Shown here one piece after another: positions 33,764 to 41,738 of a stretch of 64,000 nt of DNA; position 1 is the first letter of the stretch, and each line of letters opens with the position of its first letter. The stretch spans positions 155,544 to 219,543 of the forward strand of contig CAJTUV010000001.1 of the NCBI GenBank assembly GCA_910579515.1. The letters run 5' to 3'. This DNA comes from an uncultured Hungatella sp. (GTDB taxonomy: Bacteria > Bacillota > Clostridia > Lachnospirales > Lachnospiraceae). The position numbers were made by a program, and so were the translations under genes. The notes below the pieces were generated by a model. That model saw only the letters and a list, made by a program, of their open reading frames with translations, did not search any database and had not been told where the DNA came from.

Positions 33764-35218
33764 ATGAGTAATTCAGCACAAACTTCAGCAGGCAGCCGGA
33801 TTCATGCGCTGCTTGATGAAAACAGTTTTGTTGAAGTGGGCGCTTATGTTACAGCGAGAACTACCGACTTCAACATGACAGGCAAGGAAACACCTGCAGA
33901 TGGTGTTGTGACCGGATATGGTACCATAGACGGGAACCTTGTGTATGTGTACAGCCAGGATGCTTCCGTTATGGGCGGCTCCATGGGCGAGATGCACGCA
34001 AAGAAAATCTCTAATATTTATGGCCTTGCCATGAAGATGGGCGCGCCGGTAATCGGTTTGGTTGACTGCGCAGGGTTAAGGCTTCAGGAGGCTACGGATG
34101 CGCTTCATGGTTTTGGTCAGTTGTATTTGAATCAGACCATGGCTTCCGGCGTCATTCCTCAGATTTGCGGGATTTTCGGTACCTGCGGCGGCGGTATGGC
34201 AGTGTCTTCAGCGATTGCAGACTTCACCTTTATGGAGGAGAAGAAAGCAAAGCTGTTTGTCAACGCTCCAAATGCCATTGACGGAAACTATGCTGCAAAA
34301 TGCGATACCTCATCAGCAGCTTTCCAGTCAGAGGAAGCAGGACTGGTTGATTTTGTTGGCGACGAGGCGGGAGTTCTTGCTCAGATTAGAAGCTTGGTTT
34401 CCATTTTACCTGCAAACAACGAAGAGGATATGTCTTACGGTGAGTGCACAGACGATTTAAACAGAGCATGTCAGGGGTTAGACGGTTATGTGGGTGATAC
34501 AGCCTCCGCGTTAACCGTAATTTCTGACGATCAGTTCTTTATGGAAGTAAAGGCAAACTATGCGCCTTCTATGGTGACAGGATTTATCCGTCTTAACGGC
34601 AATACCGTGGGCTGTGTGGCTAACCGTACGGTAAGCTATGATGAGAACGGGGAGAAAAAGGCAGAATATGAACCGGTTCTGACAAGCCGCGGATGTCAGA
34701 AGGCGGCAGAGTTTATCTCCTTCTGCGACGCGTTTAACATTCCTGTTTTAACCCTGGTAAATGTAAAGGGATACAAGGCTGACAAGTGCAGCGAGAGAAA
34801 TATAGCCAGAGCAAGCGCAAAGCTGACCTATGCTTATGCCAATGCAACGGTTCCTAAAGTAACGGTGATTATCGGCCAGGCTTATGGCACCGCATATCTG
34901 ACCATGGCAAGTAAGGCCATTGGCACAGATATTGTGTACGCATGGACCACTGCTTCGATCGGCATGATGGATTCCAAGGCGGCGGTTAAGATTATGTATG
35001 CAGATGAGATTGCAGGGGCTAATGACGCTGTTTCCATGATTAATGAAAAGGCAACAGAGTATGAGAACCTTCAGTCCAGCGCCGTGGCGGCGGCTAAGAG
35101 AGGATATGTAGATGACATCATCAAGGCAGAGGAGACCAGACAGAGAGTGATTGCCGCTTTTGAGATGTTATTCACAAAGAGAGAGGATCGTCCAGCAAAA
35201 AAACATGGCACGGTTTAA
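33764..35218 (+). CDS. Acyl-CoA carboxyltransferase subunit (MmdA/12S-like)
   Basis: 484 residues. Two crotonase-fold halves of the carboxyltransferase family that act on acyl-CoA: the N-terminal half with GGSMGEMHAKKISNIYGLAMKMGAPVIGLVDCAGLRLQEA and CGGGMAVSS, the C-terminal half with VPKVTVIIGQAYGTAYLTM. The usual substrates are methylmalonyl-CoA/propionyl-CoA or glutaconyl-CoA, and the carboxyl group passes to biotin. It is the first gene of an operon with gamma, biotin carrier, beta and a second (oxaloacetate/pyruvate-type) carboxyltransferase subunit. The start is ATG 33764 with GGAGG upstream; an ATG at 33749 overlaps that site. Slightly shorter than typical MmdA (~510). Confidence 0.85.
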   Translation: MSNSAQTSAGSRIHALLDENSFVEVGAYVTARTTDFNMTGKETPADGVVTGYGTIDGNLVYVYSQDASVMGGSMGEMHAKKISNIYGLAMKMGAPVIGLVDCAGLRLQEATDALHGFGQLYLNQTMASGVIPQICGIFGTCGGGMAVSSAIADFTFMEEKKAKLFVNAPNAIDGNYAAKCDTSSAAFQSEEAGLVDFVGDEAGVLAQIRSLVSILPANNEEDMSYGECTDDLNRACQGLDGYVGDTASALTVISDDQFFMEVKANYAPSMVTGFIRLNGNTVGCVANRTVSYDENGEKKAEYEPVLTSRGCQKAAEFISFCDAFNIPVLTLVNVKGYKADKCSERNIARASAKLTYAYANATVPKVTVIIGQAYGTAYLTMASKAIGTDIVYAWTTASIGMMDSKAAVKIMYADEIAGANDAVSMINEKATEYENLQSSAVAAAKRGYVDDIIKAEETRQRVIAAFEMLFTKREDRPAKKHGTV

Positions 35219-35235
35219 AATGAGGTGACAGGCAT

Positions 35236-35994
35236 ATGAAACAATTTAAAAAACGGGTATTATTGGCGCTTTTTATGGCGGTCTGCCTTTTCTCCCTTTC
35301 TGCCTGCAGCAAGGAGGCGGATAAGGCCAGCACAGTAGATCCCCTGATGGCTGCCAACTTACAGGAGCAGACCGTTCTGCTTTTAGAGAATATCACCGCG
35401 CTTTCCGCTGATGAGCTGGACCTTCTGATTGAACAGAACAGGGCCGCAGGCTCAGAGGCTGTGGCATTGGGACTGGAGAACTACGAGAGCCTTTATGATG
35501 ACCTGGGAGCGTATCAGTCCAGTGATGAGGGAGCCATAGAAGAAGCGGAAAACGGCTATGAAGTGAGAGTCAATGCAGTGTTTGCCAACAGAGCATGTGA
35601 GTTTATTCTGCTTGTAGACGGGGAGACCTTAAATATTACTTCCCTGACTTTTGAACCAGAATACACTCTGGGAGAAAACATGTCGAAGGCATTCATGAAT
35701 ATGGTGATGGGTATGGGAACCGTATTCCTTGTGCTGATCTTTATCAGCTGGCTCATCAGCTTGTTTAAGTATATCGGCAACTTTGATAAAAAGTCCAAAC
35801 AGACGGCGCCTGCTCCTAAAGCGGCGGCTCCTGCTCCTGTGGCAGCTCCTGTTGTGGAAGAGAATTTGACAGATGATTTGGAACTGGTGGCAGTCATTAC
35901 GGCAGCGATTGCGGCGTCAACAGGCACATCTCCAAACGGCCTGACGGTTCGTTCTATCAGACGTGCGCCTGGCAATAAATGGAAAAGAGCGTAA
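35236..35994 (+). CDS. OadG-like gamma subunit with an N-terminal lipoprotein domain
   Basis: 252 residues. The N-terminus is a lipoprotein signal with lipobox LSAC (Cys near 21) and an extracytoplasmic domain to about residue 145. One membrane helix follows (TVFLVLIFISWLISLF, ~157-175), then an Ala/Pro linker and a C-terminal segment ending ITAAIAASTGTSPNGLTVRSIRR, the usual end of sodium-pump decarboxylase gamma subunits. Typical OadG is about 80-120 residues and lacks the large outer domain. The protein should hold the complex together between the beta subunit and the biotin carrier. GAGGTGA precedes ATG 35236. Confidence 0.8.
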   Translation: MKQFKKRVLLALFMAVCLFSLSACSKEADKASTVDPLMAANLQEQTVLLLENITALSADELDLLIEQNRAAGSEAVALGLENYESLYDDLGAYQSSDEGAIEEAENGYEVRVNAVFANRACEFILLVDGETLNITSLTFEPEYTLGENMSKAFMNMVMGMGTVFLVLIFISWLISLFKYIGNFDKKSKQTAPAPKAAAPAPVAAPVVEENLTDDLELVAVITAAIAASTGTSPNGLTVRSIRRAPGNKWKRA

Positions 35995-36018
35995 TAATTA
36001 TTAGGAGGATTCTTAATC

Positions 36019-36390
36019 ATGAAAAATTATACAATTACAGTGAATGGTAATGTTTATGAAGTAACCGTAGAAGAAGGCGTATCCACAGGCGCAGCAGCAG
36101 CTCCAAGAGCAGCAGTTGCAGCACCGCCAAAGGCAGCACCAGCGGCGCCAAAAGCGGCACCGGCAGGAACTCAGGGCTCTATCACAGTTGTGGCTCCAAT
36201 GCCAGGCAAAATCCTTGGCGTTAAGGCCAGCGTAGGACAGGCGGTTAAGAAGGGCGAAGTTCTTCTGATTCTGGAAGCTATGAAGATGGAAAATGAGATT
36301 GTGGCTCCTTCCGATGGAACTGTAGCCAGCATCAATGTGTCCGTAGGCGATTCTGTAGAAGCAGGCGCAACCTTGGCTACATTAAACTAG
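36019..36390 (+). CDS. Biotin carboxyl carrier protein of the decarboxylase
   Basis: 123 residues. The N-terminal ~25 residues and an Ala/Pro-rich linker (35-60) lead to a biotinyl domain with the EAMKMENEI motif; K89 is the biotinylation site. It shuttles the carboxyl group between the carboxyltransferase subunits and the membrane pump. AGGAGG precedes ATG 36019. It is the only biotin carrier in this operon, so both carboxyltransferases presumably share it. Confidence 0.93.
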   Translation: MKNYTITVNGNVYEVTVEEGVSTGAAAAPRAAVAAPPKAAPAAPKAAPAGTQGSITVVAPMPGKILGVKASVGQAVKKGEVLLILEAMKMENEIVAPSDGTVASINVSVGDSVEAGATLATLN

Positions 36391-36430
36391 GTCTTACGCA
36401 TATGCGTAGATTCCAGATGGAGGGATTAAC

Positions 36431-37591
36431 ATGAATTATATTACAAATACAATGGGTAATCTTCTTCAGCAGACAGCATTCTTGAATCTGACCATCGGCA
36501 ATCTTGCCATGATCGGCGTGGCCTGTTTCTTCTTGTATCTGGCGATTAAGAAGGGATTTGAACCACTGCTTCTGGTTCCGATTGCCTTTGGTATGCTGCT
36601 TGTGAATATTTACCCGGACATCATGGCCAAACCTTACGTGGATGCCATGGGAATCGAACATGCCGGAGGGCTTCTTCACTATTTCTTCCTTATGGATGAG
36701 TGGAGCATTCTGCCTTCTCTGATTTTCATGGGAGTAGGAGCCATGACAGATTTTGGTCCGTTGATTGCAAATCCTAAGAGCTTTCTGCTTGGTGCAGCGG
36801 CTCAGTTTGGTATTTATACCGCTTACTTTATGGCTATTTTCATGGGCTTTAATGACAAAGCCGCAGCTGCGATTTCCATTATCGGCGGCGCGGACGGCCC
36901 TACCTCCATTTTCCTGGCGGGAAAGTTAGGTCAGACAGGACTTATGGGCCCTATTGCCGTGGCTGCTTACTCCTATATGGCCTTAGTTCCGATTATTCAG
37001 CCTCCTATTATGAAGCTGTTAACCACAGAAGAAGAGCGGAAGATTAAAATGGAACAGCTTCGCCCTGTGTCAAAACTGGAGAGAATTTTGTTCCCGATTA
37101 TTGTAACGATTGTGGTATGTTTGATTCTTCCTACGACTGCTCCATTAGTAGGCATGCTCATGTTAGGCAACCTGTTTAAAGAGTCAGGCGTGGTTGGACA
37201 GCTGGCAGAGACGGCATCCAATGCCATGATGTACATTGTGGTTATCCTGTTAGGTACTTCCGTAGGCGCAACCACCAGCGCAGAGGCATTTTTAAATATG
37301 GATACCATTAAAATCGTGGTATTGGGTCTGATTGCTTTTGCAGTAGGTACAGCTACAGGCGTTTTTTTTGGCAAGATTATGTGCAAGGTTTCCGGCGGAA
37401 AGGTGAATCCGCTGATTGGTTCCGCAGGAGTTTCTGCAGTACCTATGGCGGCACGTGTGTCTCAGAAGGTTGGAGCGGAGGCAGATCCTACCAACTTCCT
37501 GTTAATGCATGCCATGGGACCAAACGTGGCCGGAGTTATCGGTACCGCTGTTGCAGCCGGTACTTTCATGGCGATTTTCGGTGTGAAATAG
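36431..37591 (+). CDS. oadB: Na+-translocating decarboxylase beta subunit
   Basis: 386 residues, about nine to ten membrane helices. The conserved IIGGADGPTSIF region contains D155, the Asp that corresponds to the catalytic/Na+-binding residue of OadB and MmdB. It decarboxylates carboxybiotin and exports Na+. GGAGGG precedes ATG 36431. oadB is used as a family name; mmdB or gcdB would fit equally, as the beta subunit does not show which acid is used. Confidence 0.9.
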   Translation: MNYITNTMGNLLQQTAFLNLTIGNLAMIGVACFFLYLAIKKGFEPLLLVPIAFGMLLVNIYPDIMAKPYVDAMGIEHAGGLLHYFFLMDEWSILPSLIFMGVGAMTDFGPLIANPKSFLLGAAAQFGIYTAYFMAIFMGFNDKAAAAISIIGGADGPTSIFLAGKLGQTGLMGPIAVAAYSYMALVPIIQPPIMKLLTTEEERKIKMEQLRPVSKLERILFPIIVTIVVCLILPTTAPLVGMLMLGNLFKESGVVGQLAETASNAMMYIVVILLGTSVGATTSAEAFLNMDTIKIVVLGLIAFAVGTATGVFFGKIMCKVSGGKVNPLIGSAGVSAVPMAARVSQKVGAEADPTNFLLMHAMGPNVAGVIGTAVAAGTFMAIFGVK

Positions 37592-37630
37592 CCCAAAGAA
37601 TAATAAACACAGAATATAGGAGGTAATATA

Positions 37631-39043
37631 ATGGCCGAGATTCAGAAAAAGCCGGTTAAGATTGTAGAGACAGTTCTTCGTGACGCTCATCAGTCTTTAA
37701 TCGCAACCAGAATGAGCACTGATCAGATGCTTCCTATCATTGAGAAGATGGATCAGATTGGATATTATGCAGTAGAGTGCTGGGGCGGAGCAACCTTTGA
37801 CGCTTCCCTTCGCTTCCTTAAGGAAGACCCATGGGAGAGACTGAGAAAATTAAAAGCCGGATTTAAGAACACAAAACTGCAGATGTTGTTCCGCGGACAG
37901 AACATTTTGGGATACAATCACTATGCAGATGATGTGGTAGAGTATTTTGTTCAGAAATCCGTGTCAAACGGTATTGATATTATTCGTATTTTTGACTGCT
38001 TAAATGATATTCGCAATCTTCAGACAGCGGTAAAAGCTGCAAATAAAGAAAAGGCTCATGCCCAGATTGCCCTTAGTTACACATTAGGCGATGCATATAC
38101 TCTGGATTATTGGAAAGAGATTGCCAAGAGAATTGAGGATATGGGTGCAGATTCTCTTTGTATCAAGGATATGGCTGGTCTGCTTACTCCATATGCAGCT
38201 CAGGAACTGGTCAGCGCTTTGAAGCAGTCCACAAAACTTCCGATTGATCTCCATACCCACTATACTTCCGGTGTGGCTTCTATGACCTATTTAAAAGCAG
38301 TAGAGTCCGGATGCGATATCATTGATACCGCGATGTCTCCTCTGGCTCTTGGAACCAGCCAGCCGGCTACAGAGGTTATGGTTGAGACCTTTAAGGGAAC
38401 TCCATTTGATACAGGACTGGATCAGACCAAACTGGCAGAGATTGCAGATTACTTTACGCCGCTCAGAGAGCAGGCGTTAAAGAGCGGTCTGTTAAATCCA
38501 AAGGTTTTGGGCGTTAATATCAAGACCCTTCAGTATCAGGTGCCTGGCGGCATGTTGTCCAATCTGGTTTCTCAGTTAAAGGAAGCAGGAAAGGAAGACA
38601 AATACAGAGAGGTTTTAGAGGAAATCCCAAGAGTGAGAAAAGACTTTGGCGAGCCGCCGTTAGTAACACCGTCTTCTCAGATTGTGGGAACCCAGGCAGT
38701 TATGAACGTGATTGCAGGAGAGCGGTATAAAATGGTTCCAAAGGAGTCCAAGAAGATTATGCTTGGAGAATTTGGCCAGACTGTAAAGCCGTTTAATCCT
38801 GAAGTACAGAAAAAGATTATTGGCGATGAGACGCCGATCACATGCAGACCTGCGGACTTAATCCCGCCGCAGTTGCCGGAGTTTGAGAAAGCATGTGCAC
38901 AATGGAAGCAGCAGGATGAGGATGTATTGTCCTACGCGCTGTTCCCAAAGGTTGCAGAAGAGTTTTTCAAATACAGAGAAGCCCAGCAGACCAAGGTGGA
39001 TTCTGCAGTGGCCGACACAGCCAACAAAGCTTATCCGGTATAA
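37631..39043 (+). CDS. Oxaloacetate/pyruvate carboxyltransferase subunit without biotin domain (OadA/5S-like)
   Basis: 470 residues. HMGL-type TIM barrel with the metal site TVLRDAHQSL (D18, H20) and DLHTHYTSG, and K179 (CIKDMAGLL), the carbamylated Lys of transcarboxylase 5S. The conserved C-terminal domain extends to the end, but the biotinyl domain present in OadA is missing; the carrier is the separate 36019 gene. This matches the 5S subunit of transcarboxylase, which converts oxaloacetate and biotin to pyruvate and carboxybiotin or the reverse. AGGAGG precedes ATG 37631. A strong terminator ends the operon. Confidence 0.87.
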   Translation: MAEIQKKPVKIVETVLRDAHQSLIATRMSTDQMLPIIEKMDQIGYYAVECWGGATFDASLRFLKEDPWERLRKLKAGFKNTKLQMLFRGQNILGYNHYADDVVEYFVQKSVSNGIDIIRIFDCLNDIRNLQTAVKAANKEKAHAQIALSYTLGDAYTLDYWKEIAKRIEDMGADSLCIKDMAGLLTPYAAQELVSALKQSTKLPIDLHTHYTSGVASMTYLKAVESGCDIIDTAMSPLALGTSQPATEVMVETFKGTPFDTGLDQTKLAEIADYFTPLREQALKSGLLNPKVLGVNIKTLQYQVPGGMLSNLVSQLKEAGKEDKYREVLEEIPRVRKDFGEPPLVTPSSQIVGTQAVMNVIAGERYKMVPKESKKIMLGEFGQTVKPFNPEVQKKIIGDETPITCRPADLIPPQLPEFEKACAQWKQQDEDVLSYALFPKVAEEFFKYREAQQTKVDSAVADTANKAYPV

Positions 39044-39067
39044 ATGTAAAGAGATGTGATGAAAAAG

Positions 39068-39106
39068 CTCTATGCGGATGGATAAAAACATCTGCATAGA
39101 GTTTTT
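39068..39106 (+). terminator. Rho-independent terminator of the decarboxylase operon
   Basis: CTCTATGCGGATG (39068-39080) pairs with CATCTGCATAGAG (39089-39101), with one G-U pair and an 8-base loop, followed by TTTTTGTG. Confidence 0.9.
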
Positions 39107-39186
39107 GTGTGTGATTCAGAGGCTTTCTGAAAACTTTAAATTTTGCTTACGATTGATGTTGAAACTTTGAAGTTTTTGTGTTCTGG

Positions 39187-39216
39187 TTGACATATTGTGC
39201 AGATTGTCCTTATAAT
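39187..39216 (+). promoter_or_regulatory. Promoter of the glucosaminidase gene
   Basis: Perfect TTGACA (39187-39192) and perfect TATAAT (39211-39216) with an 18-base spacer. The start codon is at 39284. Confidence 0.8.
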
Positions 39217-39283
39217 GGATACAATGTGAAATTTTGGATTGAAATAAACGGAGACTGAAAAGAAGTACGCAGGAGAATATTGG

Positions 39284-41713
39284 ATGAAAAAGAAAACAAG
39301 GAAACAGGGGCTGGCTGTACTGCTGGCACTGTTTATGGCGATAAATTCCTGTTCTGGCTTTAAGCCATGGACGTCTATGGACGCTTATGCAGATGTTGTC
39401 AGGACAGCAGTGGTCAATGCTACCACATTGAATGTACGAAGCGGTCCGGGGACTTCTAAATCCATTGTGGCGAAACTCACGAATGGAACTTCGGTCAGTG
39501 TACTGGGAGAGACCACGGGGACAGACGGCAAAATGTGGTACCACATTCAGTTTGGCGGGGGGAGTAAAGGGTATGTTTTGTCTAGTTATCTTAAATTCCC
39601 CACAGCTTACACCAGTGATGCAAATTTTGAACAATATCTTAACTCCCAGGGATTTCCAGAAAGCTATAAGGCTGGATTAAGACAGCTTCATGCAGAATAT
39701 CCAAACTGGGTGTTTAAAGCCCAGCATACGAATCTGGATTGGGAGACTGTCATTACGAATGAGAGCGTGGTAGGAAGAAACCTGGTCTACAGCAGCAGTA
39801 TTTCTTCCTGGAAGTCTACAGCGGAAGGCGCCTATGACTGGAATACCAGCACATGGCCGGGACTGGACAGCAGTTCCTATGTGGCGGCTTCAGACGGGAT
39901 TATCCGCTATTATATGGATCCCAGAAATTTTTTAGATGACAAATATGTGTTTCAGTTTCTTGTACATACGTATAACAGCTCCTTACAGACAGCAGACGGG
40001 TTAAGAGCCATGGTTCAAAACACGTTTTTAGGCGGAAATTCAAGCGTCAGCGGGACTCTTGACTTTGATATCTCAACAGGAAATAATACCAGTCAGGGAC
40101 CTGGGTCTACCACAACACCAGGCAGTTCAACAGGTCCCATAGCTCCGGGGTATAACCCCGGAAGCAACAGCGGAAATCAGGGCGGACCAGGTTCCGGAAC
40201 AGGGACTACTTCTGGAGGCGGCAGTCTGACAAGACCGGGAACCTCTTCTGGCGGTTCTAGTCAGGGCGGACCAGGAAGTTCTTCTGGTGGAACCAGTCAG
40301 AGCGGACCAGGAAGCTCTTCTGGCGGAGTCAGTTTAGGAGGGCCGGGGACTTCTTCTGGAGGCAGCCAGTCAGGAACAGGGAGTTCTTCTGGAAAGGTCA
40401 GTCTGGAGGGACCGGGAGCGTATTCCAAAAGCGGGAAAACGATCAGCAGCACAAAAGGAGCGGCCCTTATCCAGAAAAAGGAGACTTCCCGCGTGACTAC
40501 GCCTGTCGGTCCCGGCATGTCTGGAGGTCCGGGAACTGCAGGCACGTCTTCTGGAACACCTGTAAACAACGGCTCTTCTGGCACTGCGTCTTATGTTGAC
40601 ATTCTGATGAGTGCGGCTGCCCAGTCCGGCGTCAATCCGTATGTGCTGGCGGCTATGATTATCCAGGAACAGGGCACAGGGGGAACCGGTAGATGTATAT
40701 CTGGCTCTGTAGCTGGGTATGTTGGATATTATAACTTCTTTAATATTGAAGCATATCAATCAGGGTCGATGAACGCGGTTTCCAGAGGACTTTGGTATGC
40801 CTCCCAGTCAGGAAGTTACGGAAGACCATGGAATAGTGTGGATAAATCCATTATCGGCGGAGCCGTTTACTATGGAACCAACTATGTAAATGTGGGACAA
40901 GATACATTTTATTTGAAAAAGTTCAACGTACAGGGGAATAATCTCTATAAGCACCAGTATATGACGAACATTCAGGGAGCAGCCGCAGAGGGAGCGAAAC
41001 TGGCGGAGGCATACGGACAGCAGGTCAAGCAGTCTGCATTGGAATTTAAGATTCCAGTGTATTTAAATATGCCGGCCACAGCCTGTCCAAAGCCAACCGG
41101 AGACGGAAGTCCCAACAATAAACTGTCAGGTCTGGGAGTGGAAGGTTTCTCCATAACCCCAACCTTTAACAGAGATACCACCTCTTACAATTTGATTGTA
41201 AGTCCTTCCGTTACCTCTGTTACAGTCAACGCTTCGCCGCTGTCTTCCATGTCCTCAGTAAGCGGAACAGGAACCATTCAGCTTCAGAGTGGTAATAATG
41301 AGATTACGGTTTCTGTCACAGCACAAAACGGAACGGTCAGAAATTATATGATTCATGTGGTGAGACAAAATGACGGTCCGTCTTACAACAGCGCTTTAGG
41401 CTCAGGAGTCAGCAGCGGAACGAATAACACAACTTCCAATAATAACTCAAACGGTCCGGGATATAACTCTGTATCGCCTGGTCCCAATTTGGGCGGTTCC
41501 ACAGGCATAGGCCCCGGAGCTTCCACGGGTAATGGCTCTGCAGGCACAGGCCCTGGAGCCTCAAATAGCGGAGGTGTTTCCGGCACAGGTCCCGGAGCGT
41601 CTGCTGGTAATGGAAATCAGACAATGATAGGAGGCGGCCCCAATACGTCCGGCGGAAACAATTCCGGCAGTGTATCCGGACCAGGGGGAAGCAATGTAAC
41701 CATTGTTCGATAA
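39284..41713 (+). CDS. Secreted SH3b-glucosaminidase with internal and C-terminal Gly/Ser/Pro repeats
   Basis: 809 residues. A signal peptide (to ~37) is followed by an SH3b wall-binding domain (~42-105, TTLNVRSGPGTS), then the first part of an N-acetylglucosaminidase-like region (~110-262). Residues ~263-434 are a Gly/Ser/Pro-rich insert with 12-residue repeats. The catalytic GH73-like part resumes at ~436-580 with VNPYVLAAMIIQEQG (E462 the likely catalytic Glu) and NFFNIEAYQSG. A cadherin-like beta-sandwich (~612-690) and a second Gly/Pro/Ser tail with GPGAS repeats follow. It should cleave peptidoglycan outside the cell. AGGAG precedes the ATG. The next gene has the same cadherin-like domain. 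Confidence 0.82.
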   Translation: MKKKTRKQGLAVLLALFMAINSCSGFKPWTSMDAYADVVRTAVVNATTLNVRSGPGTSKSIVAKLTNGTSVSVLGETTGTDGKMWYHIQFGGGSKGYVLSSYLKFPTAYTSDANFEQYLNSQGFPESYKAGLRQLHAEYPNWVFKAQHTNLDWETVITNESVVGRNLVYSSSISSWKSTAEGAYDWNTSTWPGLDSSSYVAASDGIIRYYMDPRNFLDDKYVFQFLVHTYNSSLQTADGLRAMVQNTFLGGNSSVSGTLDFDISTGNNTSQGPGSTTTPGSSTGPIAPGYNPGSNSGNQGGPGSGTGTTSGGGSLTRPGTSSGGSSQGGPGSSSGGTSQSGPGSSSGGVSLGGPGTSSGGSQSGTGSSSGKVSLEGPGAYSKSGKTISSTKGAALIQKKETSRVTTPVGPGMSGGPGTAGTSSGTPVNNGSSGTASYVDILMSAAAQSGVNPYVLAAMIIQEQGTGGTGRCISGSVAGYVGYYNFFNIEAYQSGSMNAVSRGLWYASQSGSYGRPWNSVDKSIIGGAVYYGTNYVNVGQDTFYLKKFNVQGNNLYKHQYMTNIQGAAAEGAKLAEAYGQQVKQSALEFKIPVYLNMPATACPKPTGDGSPNNKLSGLGVEGFSITPTFNRDTTSYNLIVSPSVTSVTVNASPLSSMSSVSGTGTIQLQSGNNEITVSVTAQNGTVRNYMIHVVRQNDGPSYNSALGSGVSSGTNNTTSNNNSNGPGYNSVSPGPNLGGSTGIGPGASTGNGSAGTGPGASNSGGVSGTGPGASAGNGNQTMIGGGPNTSGGNNSGSVSGPGGSNVTIVR
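40230..40420 (+). repeat. 36-base tandem repeats coding for a 12-residue Gly/Ser/Pro unit
   Basis: About five diverged units code for GGPGSSSGGTSQ-type repeats (for example starting at 40265 and 40301). The phase and 36-base period are kept while many third positions differ, so this is an established coding repeat. Confidence 0.75.
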
Positions 41714-41738
41714 TATAGAAATGAAAGCAGGAGAGCGT

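Noticed and set aside
39127..39186. Short AAACTT/AAGTTT inverted repeats before the glucosaminidase promoter
   Set aside because: Arms of six bases with a two-base gap in AT-rich DNA are expected by chance.
40230..40420. Regular ~36-base repeats that could suggest a CRISPR array
   Set aside because: The period is kept in frame, there are no unique spacers of constant size between identical repeats, and the units code for a Gly/Ser/Pro repeat inside a gene.
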